Assembly: GCA_001314655.1 (NCBI GenBank)
Contig: LJSF01000025.1
Coordinates: 1 to 64,000, forward strand
From: Rhodobacteraceae bacterium HLUCCA08
GTDB lineage: Bacteria > Pseudomonadota > Alphaproteobacteria > Rhodobacterales > Rhodobacteraceae
Direction of reading: 5' to 3'
Length of the DNA: 64,000 nt
This document shows positions 1-9,691 of this stretch, piece after piece; the first letter of the stretch is position 1, and the number at the start of each line of letters is the position of its first letter. A program made the translations under genes and the position numbers. The notes beneath the pieces are model-generated. The model did not search any database. It had not been told where the DNA came from and saw only the letters and a program-made list of their open reading frames with translations.

Positions 1-108
1 ATCGCCCTCTCCTACGACCACCGCATCCTCAACGGCGCCCAGGCCGCAATCGCCCTTACAGCCTTCAAAAACAACCTCGAAGAACCCATGAGGATGATGC
101 TGCGGTGA
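1..108 (+). CDS. 2-oxoacid dehydrogenase E2 acyltransferase, C-terminal fragment
   Basis: The first 36 codons, open at the left edge, read as the C-terminus of a dihydrolipoyl acyltransferase (E2) catalytic domain and end in TGA. The piece contains the SYDHR segment that carries the catalytic histidine of this family, followed by ILNG. The usual motif is DHRxxDG, so the aspartate is replaced by asparagine here. E2 proteins form the core of pyruvate, oxoglutarate, branched-chain or acetoin dehydrogenase complexes, and the fragment is too short to say which. The rest of the gene lies outside the window. Confidence 0.75.
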   Translation: MALSYDHRILNGAQAAIALTAFKNNLEEPMRMMLR

Positions 109-199
109 CATCTGTGGGTCCCTGAGGGGCCAGCGCCATTGCGCAATCGATTTCTGGTCGCTATGTCCCCCCGAACCAGAGACCGTGAATGGTGAAGGA

Positions 200-1228
200 A
201 TGGTGCGGGCCGTTACGCTGAAAGATATCGCGCGGGAAACCGGCGTTCATGTCTCGACCGTGTCGCGGGCGCTCGATCCGCGGGCGCGCGACAGCCTGAC
301 CGACGAGGTCGTGGCCCGCGTCACCGAAACCGCCCAGCGCCTGGGCTATCGGCCCAACCGCCTGGCCGCCGGGTTGCGCACCAAGCGGACCAAGACCGTC
401 GGCCTGATCATCCCGGATATCACCAACCCGCTGTTCCCGCCGATCGTGCGCGGGGTCGAAAGCGTGCTCGAGCCGGCCGGCTACGTGTCGATCATCGTCA
501 ATACCGATGGCCGGCGCGACCGGGAACGGTTCCAGATGCAGGTGCTGATGGAACGCGGCGTCGACGGCGTCGTCCATGCCGCCGTCGAACGCGACGACCC
601 CTATTTCGACGATATCAGGCAGCAAAGCCTGCCGATCGTCACCGTCAACCGGGCGCTGGATTTCGACGGCGTGCCCGGCATCGTCAATGACGAGGCGGCC
701 GGGATCACCGCCATGTTCCGCCTGCTCCATGACGCCGGCCACCGCCGCATCGCCCATATCGCCGGCCCGCAGCAGCTGTCCACCGGGGTCGAGCGGCTGG
801 AGGCGTTCCGCGCCGCGGCGCGCGACTATGGTCTGGACGTGCCGGAATATTACATCTCGCGCTCCGAGATGTTCGTGTTCGAAGAGGGCTATCGCTGTGC
901 CGAACAACTGCTGTCGCTGGCAAAACGTCCCACCGCGATCCTGGCGGCGAACGACCGGCTGGCGCTGGGGGCGATGCGGGCGATCGACGACCAGGGTCTG
1001 TCCTGCCCCGAAGATGTCTCGGTCACCGGGTTCAACGACAGCGATTACCTGGAACTGATCAAGCCCGGCCTGACCACCGTCCGGGTCGACAAGACCGGGG
1101 TCGGGCAACGGGCGGCCGAGACGCTGATCGCGATGCTCGAAAACCCCGAGGCCGAGCGACCGAAGCGGATCGTGATGCCGATCGAAGCCGTCACCCGCGA
1201 GTCCGTCGCCCCGCCGAAAGCGGATTGA
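200..1228 (+). CDS. LacI/GalR family transcriptional regulator
   Basis: The protein of about 342 residues opens with a LacI-type helix-turn-helix ([20 protein letters not shown], residues about 5-24) and a hinge ending near [10 protein letters not shown] periplasmic-binding-protein-like effector domain follows, with [18 protein letters not shown] and the TGFND segment near the C-terminus. Several starts compete: GTG at 185, ATG at 200 and GTG at 203, and none has a well-spaced ribosome-binding site. ATG 200 fits family length. It converges on pckA, the next gene. LacI regulators of gluconeogenesis are encoded beside pckA in some alphaproteobacteria (PckR of Sinorhizobium), so control of pckA is a reasonable inference. 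The effector is unknown. Confidence 0.88.
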   Translation: MVRAVTLKDIARETGVHVSTVSRALDPRARDSLTDEVVARVTETAQRLGYRPNRLAAGLRTKRTKTVGLIIPDITNPLFPPIVRGVESVLEPAGYVSIIVNTDGRRDRERFQMQVLMERGVDGVVHAAVERDDPYFDDIRQQSLPIVTVNRALDFDGVPGIVNDEAAGITAMFRLLHDAGHRRIAHIAGPQQLSTGVERLEAFRAAARDYGLDVPEYYISRSEMFVFEEGYRCAEQLLSLAKRPTAILAANDRLALGAMRAIDDQGLSCPEDVSVTGFNDSDYLELIKPGLTTVRVDKTGVGQRAAETLIAMLENPEAERPKRIVMPIEAVTRESVAPPKAD

Positions 1229-1272
1229 GCGGACCAAGCGAAACGGCCGCCCCGATCCGGAGCGGCCGCGGC

Positions 1273-1329
1273 GCGCCCCGGACCTGAGCCGGGGCCTGTG
1301 CCATCGAGGTCCCGGGTCAGGCCCGGGAC
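1273..1329. repeat. pair of GC-rich palindromes between convergent genes
   Basis: Two hairpins lie in the 137-bp gap between the LacI gene and pckA. One pairs CCCCGG (1276-1281) with CCGGGG (1289-1294). The other pairs TCCCGGG (1310-1316) with CCCGGGA (1322-1328). Neither is followed by a T-run on either strand. They resemble short extragenic palindromic elements common in GC-rich alphaproteobacteria and may also act as a bidirectional transcription block. A genome-wide copy count would be needed to call them a repeat family. Confidence 0.5.
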
Positions 1330-1365
1330 GGGGTCGCGGCAGGGCCACGCCCCCCGGATCATGGC

Positions 1366-2964
1366 TCAGCCGATCGCCGCCGCTTTCACGTCGTCGTCGA
1401 TATGCGGCACGTATTGGGCGAAATTCTCGGCGAACATCTCGACCAGTTTCCGGGCCTGGGCATCATAGGAGGCCGGATCCGCCCAGGTGCTGCGCGGTTC
1501 GAGCAGGCCGTCATCGACACCGGGGCAGGCCACCGGCACGTCGAAGCCGAAATTCGCATCCTTGCGGAACTGTCCTTCGACCAGCGACCCGTCCAGCGCC
1601 GCGGCCAGCAGGGCCCGGGTCGCCCGGATCGGCATCCGCGTGCCGGTGCCATGGGCGCCGCCGGTCCAGCCGGTATTGACCAGCCAGCAGGTCGCGCCAT
1701 GCTTGGCGATCTTTTCCTGCAGCAGCTTGCCATAGACCTCGGGCCGGCGCGGGGTGAAGGGGGCGCCGAAACAGGTCGAAAAGGTCGGCTCGGGCTCGGT
1801 CACGCCGCGCTCGGTGCCCGCGACCTTCGAGGTGAAGCCCGACAGGAAGTGATACATCGCCTGCGCCGGCGTCAGCCGGGCGATCGGCGGCAGCACGCCG
1901 AAGGCATCGCAGGTCAGCATGATGATGTTCTTGGGATGGCCCCCCAGCGCCGTGTCCGAGGCGTTCGAGATGTAGTCCATCGGATAGGCCGCGCGCATGT
2001 TCGCGGTCAGGCTGCTGTCCTCGAAATCCAGCTCCTTGGTTTCGGGGTGATAGACCATGTTCTCGATCACGGTGCCGAATTTCGAGGTGGTGGCATAGAT
2101 CTCCGGCTCGGCCACGGGCGACAGGCTGATCGTCTTGGCATAGCAGCCGCCCTCGAAATTGAAGATGCCGCGCTCGGACCAGCCGTGTTCGTCGTCGCCG
2201 ATCAGCACCCGGCCGGGCTCGGACGACAGGGTGGTCTTGCCGGTGCCCGACAGGCCGAAGAAGATCGCCGTGTCGACCGGGTTGCCCGGCGCATGGTTGG
2301 CCGAGCAATGCATCGGCATGATGCCTTTTTCCGGCAGCAGGTAATTGAGCAGGGTGAAGACCGATTTCTTGTTCTCGCCGGCATATTCGGTGCCGCCGAT
2401 CAGGATCAGCTTGCGGTCGAAGTTCAGCGCGATCACCGTGTCGGTCCGGCAGCCATGGCGTTCGGGATCGGCCAGGAAGGTCGGGCAGTTCACGATGGTG
2501 AAATCGGGGACAAAGCTGTCCAGTTCCTCGCGCCCGGGCCGGCGCAGCAGGTGGCGGATGAACAGCCCGTGCCAGGCCAGCTCGGTCACCAGCCGCACGT
2601 CCAGCCGATGCGCCGGATCGGCGCCGCCATACAGGTCCTGCACGTAATAGGTGCCGCCCTTCATGTGCTCCAGCATGTCCGCATGCAGCCGGTCGAAGGC
2701 CTCGGGCTCCATCCTCGCGTTGTTTTCCCACCAGATCACGTCGCGGGTGGTGTCGGTACAGACCACGTGCTTGTCCTTGGGCGAGCGGCCGGTGTATTTG
2801 CCGGTCGACACCAGCAGCGTGCCGCCCTGGCCCATCTCGCCCTCGCCGTTGCGCAGGGCCTGGGTCATCAGATCCGGCTCGATCAGGTTGTAATAGACCT
2901 GGCCGAGTCCCGTGATGCCCTGATGCTCAAGCTTCATGTCGGGGTTGACCCGTCCGATGTCCAT
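1366..2964 (-). CDS. pckA: phosphoenolpyruvate carboxykinase (ATP)
   Basis: The 532-residue protein matches the usual length of ATP-dependent PEPCK. It converts oxaloacetate and ATP to phosphoenolpyruvate, CO2 and ADP, the entry step of gluconeogenesis in the cytoplasm. The kinase P-loop [11 protein letters not shown] is present, followed by [18 protein letters not shown], the metal- and nucleotide-binding stretch, and a substrate-side segment [10 protein letters not shown] near residue 60. The start at 2964 has a good ribosome-binding site (AGGAG six bases upstream). The reading frame stays open for another 2.2 kb upstream, but that extension is a high-GC artefact lying antisense to the next gene. 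Two copies of a 10-bp repeat about 90-120 bp upstream are candidate regulatory sites. Confidence 0.97.
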   Translation of the reverse strand: MDIGRVNPDMKLEHQGITGLGQVYYNLIEPDLMTQALRNGEGEMGQGGTLLVSTGKYTGRSPKDKHVVCTDTTRDVIWWENNARMEPEAFDRLHADMLEHMKGGTYYVQDLYGGADPAHRLDVRLVTELAWHGLFIRHLLRRPGREELDSFVPDFTIVNCPTFLADPERHGCRTDTVIALNFDRKLILIGGTEYAGENKKSVFTLLNYLLPEKGIMPMHCSANHAPGNPVDTAIFFGLSGTGKTTLSSEPGRVLIGDDEHGWSERGIFNFEGGCYAKTISLSPVAEPEIYATTSKFGTVIENMVYHPETKELDFEDSSLTANMRAAYPMDYISNASDTALGGHPKNIIMLTCDAFGVLPPIARLTPAQAMYHFLSGFTSKVAGTERGVTEPEPTFSTCFGAPFTPRRPEVYGKLLQEKIAKHGATCWLVNTGWTGGAHGTGTRMPIRATRALLAAALDGSLVEGQFRKDANFGFDVPVACPGVDDGLLEPRSTWADPASYDAQARKLVEMFAENFAQYVPHIDDDVKAAAIG

Positions 2965-3055
2965 GACTGTCTCCTGTCGTCGAGCCGCGCCGCGCGGCTG
3001 GATAGACCCCCTCTTAACACCTCGATTTTCCTTGGGAAAAGCACTGCTTTGCACA

Positions 3056-3085
3056 GTTAGCGCAACCATCGCCATGTTAGCGCAA
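3056..3085. promoter_or_regulatory. direct repeat upstream of pckA, candidate operator
   Basis: The decamer GTTAGCGCAA occurs twice, at 3056-3065 and 3076-3085, exactly 20 bp apart and so on the same face of the helix. It lies about 90 bp upstream of the pckA start and 150 bp upstream of the permease gene on the other strand. The regular spacing suggests a regulator binding side by side. The core GCGC flanked by TTA and AA resembles half of a LacI-type site, but this is inference. Confidence 0.5.
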
Positions 3086-3234
3086 GCAAGGCCCCGGTGA
3101 CGGCTGCGATCCCGGCGAGAGGCCCGCGATCGTATCGCGTTTCGGCTGCGGGCACGCGAATCTGTCGGTGCCGGTCCCTTGCCCCCGGGGCGCGCTGCGG
3201 GCATGAGGGGGCGTGCGAAACGGGGGCAGGGACC

Positions 3235-4053
3235 ATGCCGGAGATCGGCCTTCTGATCGGCCTGGGGGCCATGTTGCTGGCGATCGGCGCCGTCGCCGGG
3301 GTGCTGGCGGGATTGCTGGGCGTGGGCGGCGGCATCGTGCTGGTGCCGTCCTTTTTCTACGCCTTCAGCGTGCTGGGCTACGAGGGCCCGCAGCTGATGC
3401 AGATGTGCCTGGCCACCTCGCTGGCCACGATCATCGTCACCTCGGTCCGCTCGGTCCTGGCCCATGACAGGCGCGGGGCGGTCGACTGGGCGATCCTGCG
3501 CGGCTGGGCGCCGGGCATCGCCATCGGCGCGGTGCTGGGCGTTCTGGTCGCCACACAGCTGCGTTCGGCCACCTTGCAGGCGATCTTCGGCGGGCTGGCG
3601 GCCGTGGTCGGGCTCTACATGCTGCTGGGCCGCGCCCATTGGCAGATCGCGCCGCAGATGCCGACCGGCCCGCTGCGCGCCGTGCTGTCGCCGCTGGTCG
3701 GGCTGCTGTCGGTGCTGATGGGGATCGGCGGCGGATCCTTCGGGGTCCCGCTGATGAGCCTGCATGGCGTCGCCATCCACCGCGCCGTGGCCACCGCGGC
3801 CGGCTTCGGGGTGATCATCGCCGTGCCCTCGGTCGCGGGCTTTCTGCTGGTCACCGTCGCGCCGGCGCCGCCCTGGTCGATCGGTGCGGTCAACCTGATC
3901 GCCTTCGCGCTGATCGTCGCCATGACCCTGATCACCGCCCCGATCGGCGCCCGGCTGGCCCATGCGATGGATCCCAAGCCGCTCAAGCGGGTCTTCGGCG
4001 CCTTCCTGATCCTGGTGGCGCTGAACATGCTGCGCAAGGCGCTGGCCGGGTAG
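3235..4053 (+). CDS. TauE/SafE family sulfite exporter-like permease
   Basis: A 272-residue polytopic membrane protein with about eight hydrophobic segments. The family's glycine-rich repeats appear twice: [17 protein letters not shown] near residue 25 and [15 protein letters not shown] near residue 165. TauE/SafE proteins are proposed to export sulfite or sulfoacetate, or to take up small anions; the substrate here cannot be told. ATG 3235 follows GGGGCAGGGACC; an in-frame start at 3097 would add a non-hydrophobic tail and is less likely. It is divergent from pckA and no sulfonate genes are adjacent, although a possible desulfonation operon lies at 59.6 kb. Confidence 0.85.
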   Translation: MPEIGLLIGLGAMLLAIGAVAGVLAGLLGVGGGIVLVPSFFYAFSVLGYEGPQLMQMCLATSLATIIVTSVRSVLAHDRRGAVDWAILRGWAPGIAIGAVLGVLVATQLRSATLQAIFGGLAAVVGLYMLLGRAHWQIAPQMPTGPLRAVLSPLVGLLSVLMGIGGGSFGVPLMSLHGVAIHRAVATAAGFGVIIAVPSVAGFLLVTVAPAPPWSIGAVNLIAFALIVAMTLITAPIGARLAHAMDPKPLKRVFGAFLILVALNMLRKALAG

Positions 4054-4058
4054 GGGCC

Positions 4059-5624
4059 TCAGCCCAGGAACCGCCGCACCGCCGCCGCCGCGCCCGCGCC
4101 GCCGCCCATGGCGCCGGAATAGCCGCCGAAACCGGAAAAGGCCGATCCCAGGAACAGGCCCGGCACCGCCGTGCGCACCCGCATCGGCGGGCCCGACATC
4201 AGCCGCGCCGGCGGTTCGGGGGCAAAGCCGTAAAGCGCGCCCCCGGGCGTGCCCAGATGGCGGGCCATGGTCTCGGCCGTGGCCATCTCGGCGCTTTGCA
4301 CGGCGGCGGCGAAGCCGGGCCATTCCGCCTCGAGCCGCGCGGTGATCGCGGCGATCCAGGCGGCCTTGCGGGCGCGTCGGTCGGCCTCGCTCAGCCCGGC
4401 CCAGTTGGAGACCCGGTCGATCCCGGTCACGGTGATCGGCGCGGGCCGGCCCGCAGCGCTCAGCCCGGCGTCGATCTGGCCGTAATCGACCGTGATCAGC
4501 GGCGGCATCAGCTCGTGCGGGTGGGTCGACAGCGCCGCGCCGGCGGCGCGCCAATCGGTCAGGCGCTGCATCCAGTCGGGCAGCAGCACCGTCGCATATT
4601 GCCCGATCCCCAGGTCGGAGCCGGACCGCGCCATCCGGTAGCTGACATGGAACAGCGACAGCGACAGCGGCCGGTCGGCGATCTCGGCCGACAGGGCCTC
4701 GGCGGCCGGCGCGGGCAGCAGGTCGACCAGCGCGTGCGGCGCGGCATTGGCGATCACGCTGCGGCAGGGGACCTCTGCGGTGCCGCGGTCGCCACGGACA
4801 TGGCGCACCGCGCAGACGGCGCCATCGGCATCGGTCAGAACCCCGGTCGCCGCATGGCCGCACAGAATCCGGCCGCCCCGGTCGCGGATCCCCCCGGCCA
4901 GGGCCTCGGCCAGCCGTTGCGAGCCGCCCCGGATATAGGCGCCGCCGCCCGCCAGGAACCCGCCCTGGGCCACGCCGTAGCCCAGCCACCACAGCCGGTC
5001 GGGGTCGTCGGCGTAATAGGGCAGGTTGGCGGCCAGACACAGTTTGAGCGCCTCGTTGTCGCCGAAATGGCGCTGCATCACCTGCGACAGGCTGTGCCGG
5101 TAATCGCGCAGCAGCGCCCACATCCCGCGCGGCAGGTCGGCCAGGTGGCCCCGCCACCAGCGCCCGTCATGGCGTTCCGACATCAGCGCCATCGCGCCCT
5201 GGATGCCGCGCAATTCGTCCAGGAACCCCGCGATCGCCCCGGCCGCCTCGGGGAACCGTGCGGTCAGCGCCGCCTCGGCCGGGTCCATCCCGGCGGGCAG
5301 GACGAAAGGCGCGCCGACGGCCGGGCTGCGCAGCTCGTAAAGCGCCGGCACCGGGACGAAATCGACAAGGTCGCGCAGGCCCAGCCTGTCCAGGATCGCG
5401 GCCTTCGGGTCGGGCGTGCCGCCCGGGGGGACGGTCATGTGCAGCGACATCTCCTGCGCCACCCCGTCGCGCGCCAGGGTCGTGGCCGCCCCGCCGACGT
5501 GATCGGCCCGTTCCAGCACCAGGACCGACAGCCCGTCGCGCGCCAGAAGCGCGGCGGCACTCAAGCCGCCAAGGCCGGCGCCAATGACAACGGTATCGAA
5601 CGCGGAGCGGGATGGGGGTGACAT
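4059..5624 (-). CDS. CrtI-like FAD-dependent oxidoreductase (phytoene desaturase superfamily)
   Basis: The 521-residue protein begins with a Rossmann FAD-binding motif ([20 protein letters not shown], residues 12-31) followed by [11 protein letters not shown]. It ends with the family's C-terminal FAD segment, [20 protein letters not shown]. This layout is typical of the phytoene desaturase / retinol saturase / NAD(P)-oxidoreductase superfamily. No other carotenoid genes are near, so a carotenoid role is not supported; many standalone members act on other lipids or are uncharacterised. It converges on the TauE-like gene with a 5-bp gap. Confidence 0.85.
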   Translation of the reverse strand: MSPPSRSAFDTVVIGAGLGGLSAAALLARDGLSVLVLERADHVGGAATTLARDGVAQEMSLHMTVPPGGTPDPKAAILDRLGLRDLVDFVPVPALYELRSPAVGAPFVLPAGMDPAEAALTARFPEAAGAIAGFLDELRGIQGAMALMSERHDGRWWRGHLADLPRGMWALLRDYRHSLSQVMQRHFGDNEALKLCLAANLPYYADDPDRLWWLGYGVAQGGFLAGGGAYIRGGSQRLAEALAGGIRDRGGRILCGHAATGVLTDADGAVCAVRHVRGDRGTAEVPCRSVIANAAPHALVDLLPAPAAEALSAEIADRPLSLSLFHVSYRMARSGSDLGIGQYATVLLPDWMQRLTDWRAAGAALSTHPHELMPPLITVDYGQIDAGLSAAGRPAPITVTGIDRVSNWAGLSEADRRARKAAWIAAITARLEAEWPGFAAAVQSAEMATAETMARHLGTPGGALYGFAPEPPARLMSGPPMRVRTAVPGLFLGSAFSGFGGYSGAMGGGAGAAAAVRRFLG

Positions 5625-5712
5625 CGGATCATCCTTTGATCTGGATGATCACAGGATAGACATTCCCCGAAACCGAACCTTGCTCTGGCGCAACTGCGCG
5701 CTTGTGACGCGC

Positions 5713-5946
5713 TCAGCCCCGCTCCAGCCGGGCCGCGCGACCGCCGCGGCGCTGCTTCAGCCGCCCGGCGCGGTCCGGCAGTTCGGCCATGATCTGCGCC
5801 CGTGTCTCGGGCGTCATCCGGCTCCAGGCGGTGATCTCCTCGATCGAGCGCAGGCAGCCGGTGCACAGCCGTTCCACCGGATGGACCACGCAGACCTTGA
5901 TGCAGGGGCTTTCGATCTCGTCGCGTTTCCAGATCTCGTCGCTCAT
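5713..5946 (-). CDS. DUF1289 family small cysteine-rich protein
   Basis: A 77-residue protein with SPCIKVCVV near residue 13 and a second cysteine pair, CTGCLRSIEEI, near residue 29. This spacing and the following W-S-R-M segment are the signature of DUF1289, whose cysteines probably bind a metal. The C-terminus is rich in arginine. Its start overlaps the ruvX stop by 4 bp, so it is the last gene of a translationally coupled ccmI-ruvX-DUF1289 set. The function of the family is not established. Confidence 0.9.
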   Translation of the reverse strand: MSDEIWKRDEIESPCIKVCVVHPVERLCTGCLRSIEEITAWSRMTPETRAQIMAELPDRAGRLKQRRGGRAARLERG

Positions 5947-6419
5947 GTGCCCGTCCTCAGGTTGCGCAGCCGGTCCAGCATACCCTGCAATATGACCGCG
6001 GCGGCGACATTGTCGATGACCTCGGCGCGACGTTTTCGAGACGTATCCGCCTCCAGCAGCGCCCGTTCGGCCGCCACCGTGCTCAGCCGCTCGTCCCAGA
6101 AGCCGATCGGCAGCGCGGTCAGCCGCGCCAGGTTGCGGGCGAAGGCGCGGGTCGATTGCGCCCGCGGCCCTTCGGTGCCGTCCATGTTGCGCGGCAGGCC
6201 CAGCACGATCCCGCCCAGGGCGCGGGCGGCGATGATCTGCTTCAGCCGGGCGGCATCGGCAGTGAATTTCGTCCGTTTCACGGTTTCCAGCGGGCTGGCC
6301 ACCGTGCCCAGCACGTCCGATACCGCCACCCCGATGGTGCGCGTGCCCAGGTCCAGGCCCATCAGCCCCGCCATGGGCGGCAGCGCGGCGGCGAAATCCT
6401 CGGCGCGGTCATGGATCAC
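5943..6419 (-). CDS. ruvX: Holliday junction resolvase-like protein RuvX/YqgF
   Basis: A 158-residue RNase H-fold protein. GLDLGTRTIGVAVSD (residues about 21-35) carries the first catalytic aspartate, DERLST lies mid-protein, and VIDNVAAAVILQ near the C-terminus carries the last acidic residue. The family is essential in E. coli, where YqgF takes part in 16S rRNA 5' end processing; a Holliday-junction role is only predicted. It overlaps ccmI upstream and the DUF1289 gene downstream by 4 bp each, indicating co-transcription and coupled translation. Confidence 0.93.
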   Translation of the reverse strand: MIHDRAEDFAAALPPMAGLMGLDLGTRTIGVAVSDVLGTVASPLETVKRTKFTADAARLKQIIAARALGGIVLGLPRNMDGTEGPRAQSTRAFARNLARLTALPIGFWDERLSTVAAERALLEADTSRKRRAEVIDNVAAAVILQGMLDRLRNLRTGT

Positions 6420-7861
6420 TCCGCCACCCCGGCCGATTGCGCGGCCGTGCGCAGCATGTCCAGCGCGGCCGGATCGGCGGCAAAGACCCCCAGCGCCTCG
6501 TCATAGATCGCCCGGGCCTCGTCGGTGCGGCCCAGCACCCCCAGCGCGTTGATCAGCTGCGCCCAGTCCGGCGCCGCGCCGCCTTCGGTCGCCAGCCGGT
6601 CGGACAGGTTGGCGACCATGCCCTCGATGAAGGCCACGCGGTCCTCCTCGCTCATCTCGGCGGCGGCGGCCATGTCCTCGGCGGTCGGGCCGCGGGTCGG
6701 GGCGGCAGCCTGGGGCACGTCGTATTCCGCGCCGGCCATCCAGGCGACATCACCGATCACCTGACGCGCATAGGCGGTATGGAAGGTGTCCGGGTCGCCC
6801 TCTTCGACCACCCGGCGCCAGGCCCGGAAGGCCTGGTCGTAGCGGCCGATATCGGCATAGAGCTTGCCCATGTAGAACATCGCCGCGATGTTGTCGGGAT
6901 CCTCCCGCAGCACCCGGGCGGCGATGGTCTCGGCCTCGGGGCTGACGCTGCCGTCGATGGCGGCGACCATGTAATCCAGCAGCCGCACCAGGTCCTCGGT
7001 GCGGCGATCCTCGCCCAGGGCGGCCAGGGCCCGTTCCTGCGCCCGGGTGGCGGCGATGAAATGGCCCACGCTGCGGGCCTGTCGCGCCAGCGCCTGGTAG
7101 AGCGCGACCTGATCCTCGCGGCCCGGCGCCAGGTCGGTGAGGATCGCGGCCAGGTCGGGGCTGACCGCGCCATTGGCGGCGATGAACAGGTTCACGGCCA
7201 GCGAAAAGCGGTCCTCGTCGGTGGCCTCGTCGCCCTTCATCTCGATCACCCGGGCCTGGGCGCTTGCGGCGGCGGCGTAATCCTGCATCCGCGCCTCGAA
7301 CACCGCCAGAAGCTGCCAGCCGCGCAGATCGTCCGGGTTTTCGGGCACGACGCGGCGCAGTTCCTCGACCAGGCCGGCCTCGTCGGCGCTGATCTGGATC
7401 GGGGCGCTGAAGAATTCGGTCACCTCGGCTTCCAGCTCCAGCTGGCCGGGCCGGTCGCGGCGCAGGGCATCGGCCTCGGCCAGGCGCGCGACGCGGGGCA
7501 TGTCCTCGGCGCCGGGGCTGCCGTTGGTCCAGTAGAGCCAGCCGGTCAGGCCCAGCACCGCCGCCGCCGCCACCACCGCCGCGCCCCGGGTCAGGGCCGC
7601 CGGCGCCGTCGTCGCCTTGCGCGGGCCGGCCTTGTCGGCGGCCAGCAGGCGGCGGGCGATCTCGGTCCGGGCCCGCTCGGCCTCGTCGCCGCCGATCACG
7701 CCACGCTCGATATCGCGCTCCAGCTCGCGCAGCTGGTCGCGGTAGATATCCATGTCGCTGGCATCGGCGCCGCCGTCGTCCTGGCCCGGCCACAACAGCG
7801 GCGGCAAGATCAGACCCAGCGTCAGCAGCGTCAGAAGTGCGGCGATGATCCAGAACAGCAT
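6416..7861 (-). CDS. ccmI: c-type cytochrome biogenesis protein CcmI
   Basis: The 481-residue protein has an N-terminal membrane helix (residues 1-25), a short acidic cytoplasmic loop with a leucine-zipper-like heptad pattern (DIYRDQLRELERDIERG), and a second membrane helix near residue 100. A long periplasmic TPR-rich domain follows (for example PDNIAAMFYMGKLYADIGRY). This is the layout of CcmI from Rhodobacter, which holds apocytochrome c for the CcmFH haem-ligation complex. Other ccm genes are not adjacent here. It is the first gene of the ccmI-ruvX-DUF1289 operon; a ribosome-binding site GGAGG lies just upstream of the start. Confidence 0.9.
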   Translation of the reverse strand: MLFWIIAALLTLLTLGLILPPLLWPGQDDGGADASDMDIYRDQLRELERDIERGVIGGDEAERARTEIARRLLAADKAGPRKATTAPAALTRGAAVVAAAAVLGLTGWLYWTNGSPGAEDMPRVARLAEADALRRDRPGQLELEAEVTEFFSAPIQISADEAGLVEELRRVVPENPDDLRGWQLLAVFEARMQDYAAAASAQARVIEMKGDEATDEDRFSLAVNLFIAANGAVSPDLAAILTDLAPGREDQVALYQALARQARSVGHFIAATRAQERALAALGEDRRTEDLVRLLDYMVAAIDGSVSPEAETIAARVLREDPDNIAAMFYMGKLYADIGRYDQAFRAWRRVVEEGDPDTFHTAYARQVIGDVAWMAGAEYDVPQAAAPTRGPTAEDMAAAAEMSEEDRVAFIEGMVANLSDRLATEGGAAPDWAQLINALGVLGRTDEARAIYDEALGVFAADPAALDMLRTAAQSAGVAE

Positions 7862-8052
7862 GCATCCTCCGAAAACCGGTCAGCACGCATGTATCTTTTC
7901 GAGGCGCCGGAAAAAAGGCCCAACCGGGCGCGGGACTGCGACATTGTCCCCCATGTCGGAATCGTGCCAGAAAACGCCGCCCGGAGTATCCTCTTTTTCC
8001 GCCGCTGCCCCAGAACGGGCGGCATCACCCAATGAACGGGGGCCAACCGCCC

Positions 8053-9297
8053 ATGAGACGCTTTTCCGCCTTTGCCATCGCCCGCGAAGCCGTCCGTCAT
8101 CACAGCGGCTGGGAAAAGCACTGGCGCAGCCCCGAGCCGAAGAAACGCTATGACGCGATCATCATCGGCGCCGGCGGGCACGGGCTGGCCACCGCCTATT
8201 ACCTGGGCAAGAACCACGGGATCACCAACCTGGCGGTGATCGAAAAGGGCTGGCTGGGCGGCGGCAACACCGGCCGCAACACCACGATCATCCGGTCGAA
8301 CTACCTGCAGGACGCCTCGGCCGCGATCTATGAAAAGGCCCGCAGCCTGTACGAAACCATGAGCCAGGATCTGAACTACAACGTCATGTTCAGCCCCCGC
8401 GGGGTGATGATGCTGGCCCAGACCCAAGCCGAATTGCGCGGCTACCAGCGGACCGAGGCGGCCAATCGCCTGCAGGGCGTGCCGACCCGCATGATCCCCC
8501 CCGAAGAGGTCAAGAAACTGGTCCCGATCATCCGTCTCGACGGGCCGCGCTACCCGGTGCTGGGCGCGCTCTGGCAGGAACGGGCCGGCACCGCGCGCCA
8601 TGATGCGGTCGCCTGGGGCTATGCCCGCGCCTGTTCCGACATGGGCCACGACATCCTTCAGCAGACCGAGGTCACGGGCATCCGCCGCGAGGGCGGCAAG
8701 GTCGTGGGCGTCGACACCTCCCGCGGGGCGATCGACTGCGCCAGGCTCGGCATCGTCGTCGCCGGCCATTCCGGCGCGCTGGCCGACATGGCCGGGTTCC
8801 GCCTGCCGATCGAAAGCGTCGCACTGCAGGCCCTGGTGAGCGAACCGATCAAGCCGATCATGGACGTGGTCGTGATGGCCAACACCGTGCACGGCTACAT
8901 GTCGCAATCCGACAAGGGCGAAATGGTGATCGGCGGCGGCGCCGACGGCTACAACAACTACACCCAGCGCGGCAGCTTCCACCATATCGAGGAAACCGTG
9001 CGCGCGCTGATCGAGACCTTTCCGATGCTGTCGCGCCTCAAGATGCTGCGCCAATGGGGCGGGATCGTCGACATGACCGGGGACCGTTCTCCGATCATCT
9101 CGAAAACGCCGGTCGACGGGGTGTTCATCAATTGCGGCTGGGGCACCGGCGGGTTCAAGGCGATCCCCGGCTCGGGCTGGGCGATGGCGGAACTGATGGC
9201 CGAGGGCGCCTCGCCGCTGGCCGCGGAATTCGGGCTCGAACGGTTCCGCGAAGGCCGCTTCATCGACGAAAGCGTCGCGGCGGGGGTGGCGCATTGA
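8053..9297 (+). CDS. soxB: sarcosine oxidase beta subunit
   Basis: A protein of about 414 residues with an FAD Rossmann motif (AIIIGAGGHGLATAYYLGKN, residues 35-54). The segment ARHDAVAWG near residue 183 contains the histidine that in characterised heterotetrameric sarcosine oxidases carries covalent FMN. SoxB is the catalytic subunit oxidising sarcosine to glycine, with the one-carbon unit passed to tetrahydrofolate. ATG 8053 gives the family's usual start MRRFSAF; ATG 8032 in the same frame would add seven residues. It heads a soxBDAG operon in standard order and is divergent from ccmI across 191 bp. Confidence 0.95.
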   Translation: MRRFSAFAIAREAVRHHSGWEKHWRSPEPKKRYDAIIIGAGGHGLATAYYLGKNHGITNLAVIEKGWLGGGNTGRNTTIIRSNYLQDASAAIYEKARSLYETMSQDLNYNVMFSPRGVMMLAQTQAELRGYQRTEAANRLQGVPTRMIPPEEVKKLVPIIRLDGPRYPVLGALWQERAGTARHDAVAWGYARACSDMGHDILQQTEVTGIRREGGKVVGVDTSRGAIDCARLGIVVAGHSGALADMAGFRLPIESVALQALVSEPIKPIMDVVVMANTVHGYMSQSDKGEMVIGGGADGYNNYTQRGSFHHIEETVRALIETFPMLSRLKMLRQWGGIVDMTGDRSPIISKTPVDGVFINCGWGTGGFKAIPGSGWAMAELMAEGASPLAAEFGLERFREGRFIDESVAAGVAH

Positions 9298-9361
9298 GAC
9301 AGGATATTCCCCTTGCGCGCCGCCGCGCCCGACCCGCCCCCCTGACCGACGGATGGATGCC

Positions 9362-9691
9362 ATGCTGACCCTTCACTGCCCCTATTGCGGCGTGCACTGC
9401 GACGAGACCGAGCTGGCCCCGGGCGGCGAGGCGCATCTGACGCGGCACGGCCCCGGGTCGGACGACGCCGATTTCGAAAGCTATCTCTTCCTGCGCGAAA
9501 ACCCGCGCGGGGTGCATTTCGAACGCTGGCGCCACGCCTATGGCTGCGGCAAGTGGTTCCATGCCGCGCGCTGCACGGTGACGCTCGAGGTCTTCGGCAC
9601 CTATCCGGCCCAGACCACCGCGCCGATGCAGGCGATCCTCGACATCATCGACGAAAAGCGCCCCGGCTGGCGCTGGAGGGACGTGACATGA
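9362..9691 (+). CDS. soxD: sarcosine oxidase delta subunit
   Basis: A 109-residue protein with an N-terminal CPYCGVHCDE motif and a second pair in YGCGKWFHAARC near residue 70. These cysteine and histidine residues bind the structural zinc of SoxD. It is a small structural subunit of the heterotetrameric enzyme. An in-frame ATG at 9353 would add three residues. The stop overlaps the soxA start in an ATGA arrangement, so translation is probably coupled. Confidence 0.95.
   Translation: MLTLHCPYCGVHCDETELAPGGEAHLTRHGPGSDDADFESYLFLRENPRGVHFERWRHAYGCGKWFHAARCTVTLEVFGTYPAQTTAPMQAILDIIDEKRPGWRWRDVT

Noticed and set aside
2965-5157. Minus-strand open frame continuing upstream of pckA for over 700 codons
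   Set aside because: It is Arg/Pro/Gln-rich, antisense to the TauE-like gene and out of frame with the real oxidoreductase gene; the pckA start with its ribosome-binding site is clear.
4059-5624. Calling the CrtI-like gene a carotenoid desaturase
   Set aside because: No other carotenoid gene is nearby and the superfamily is functionally broad.
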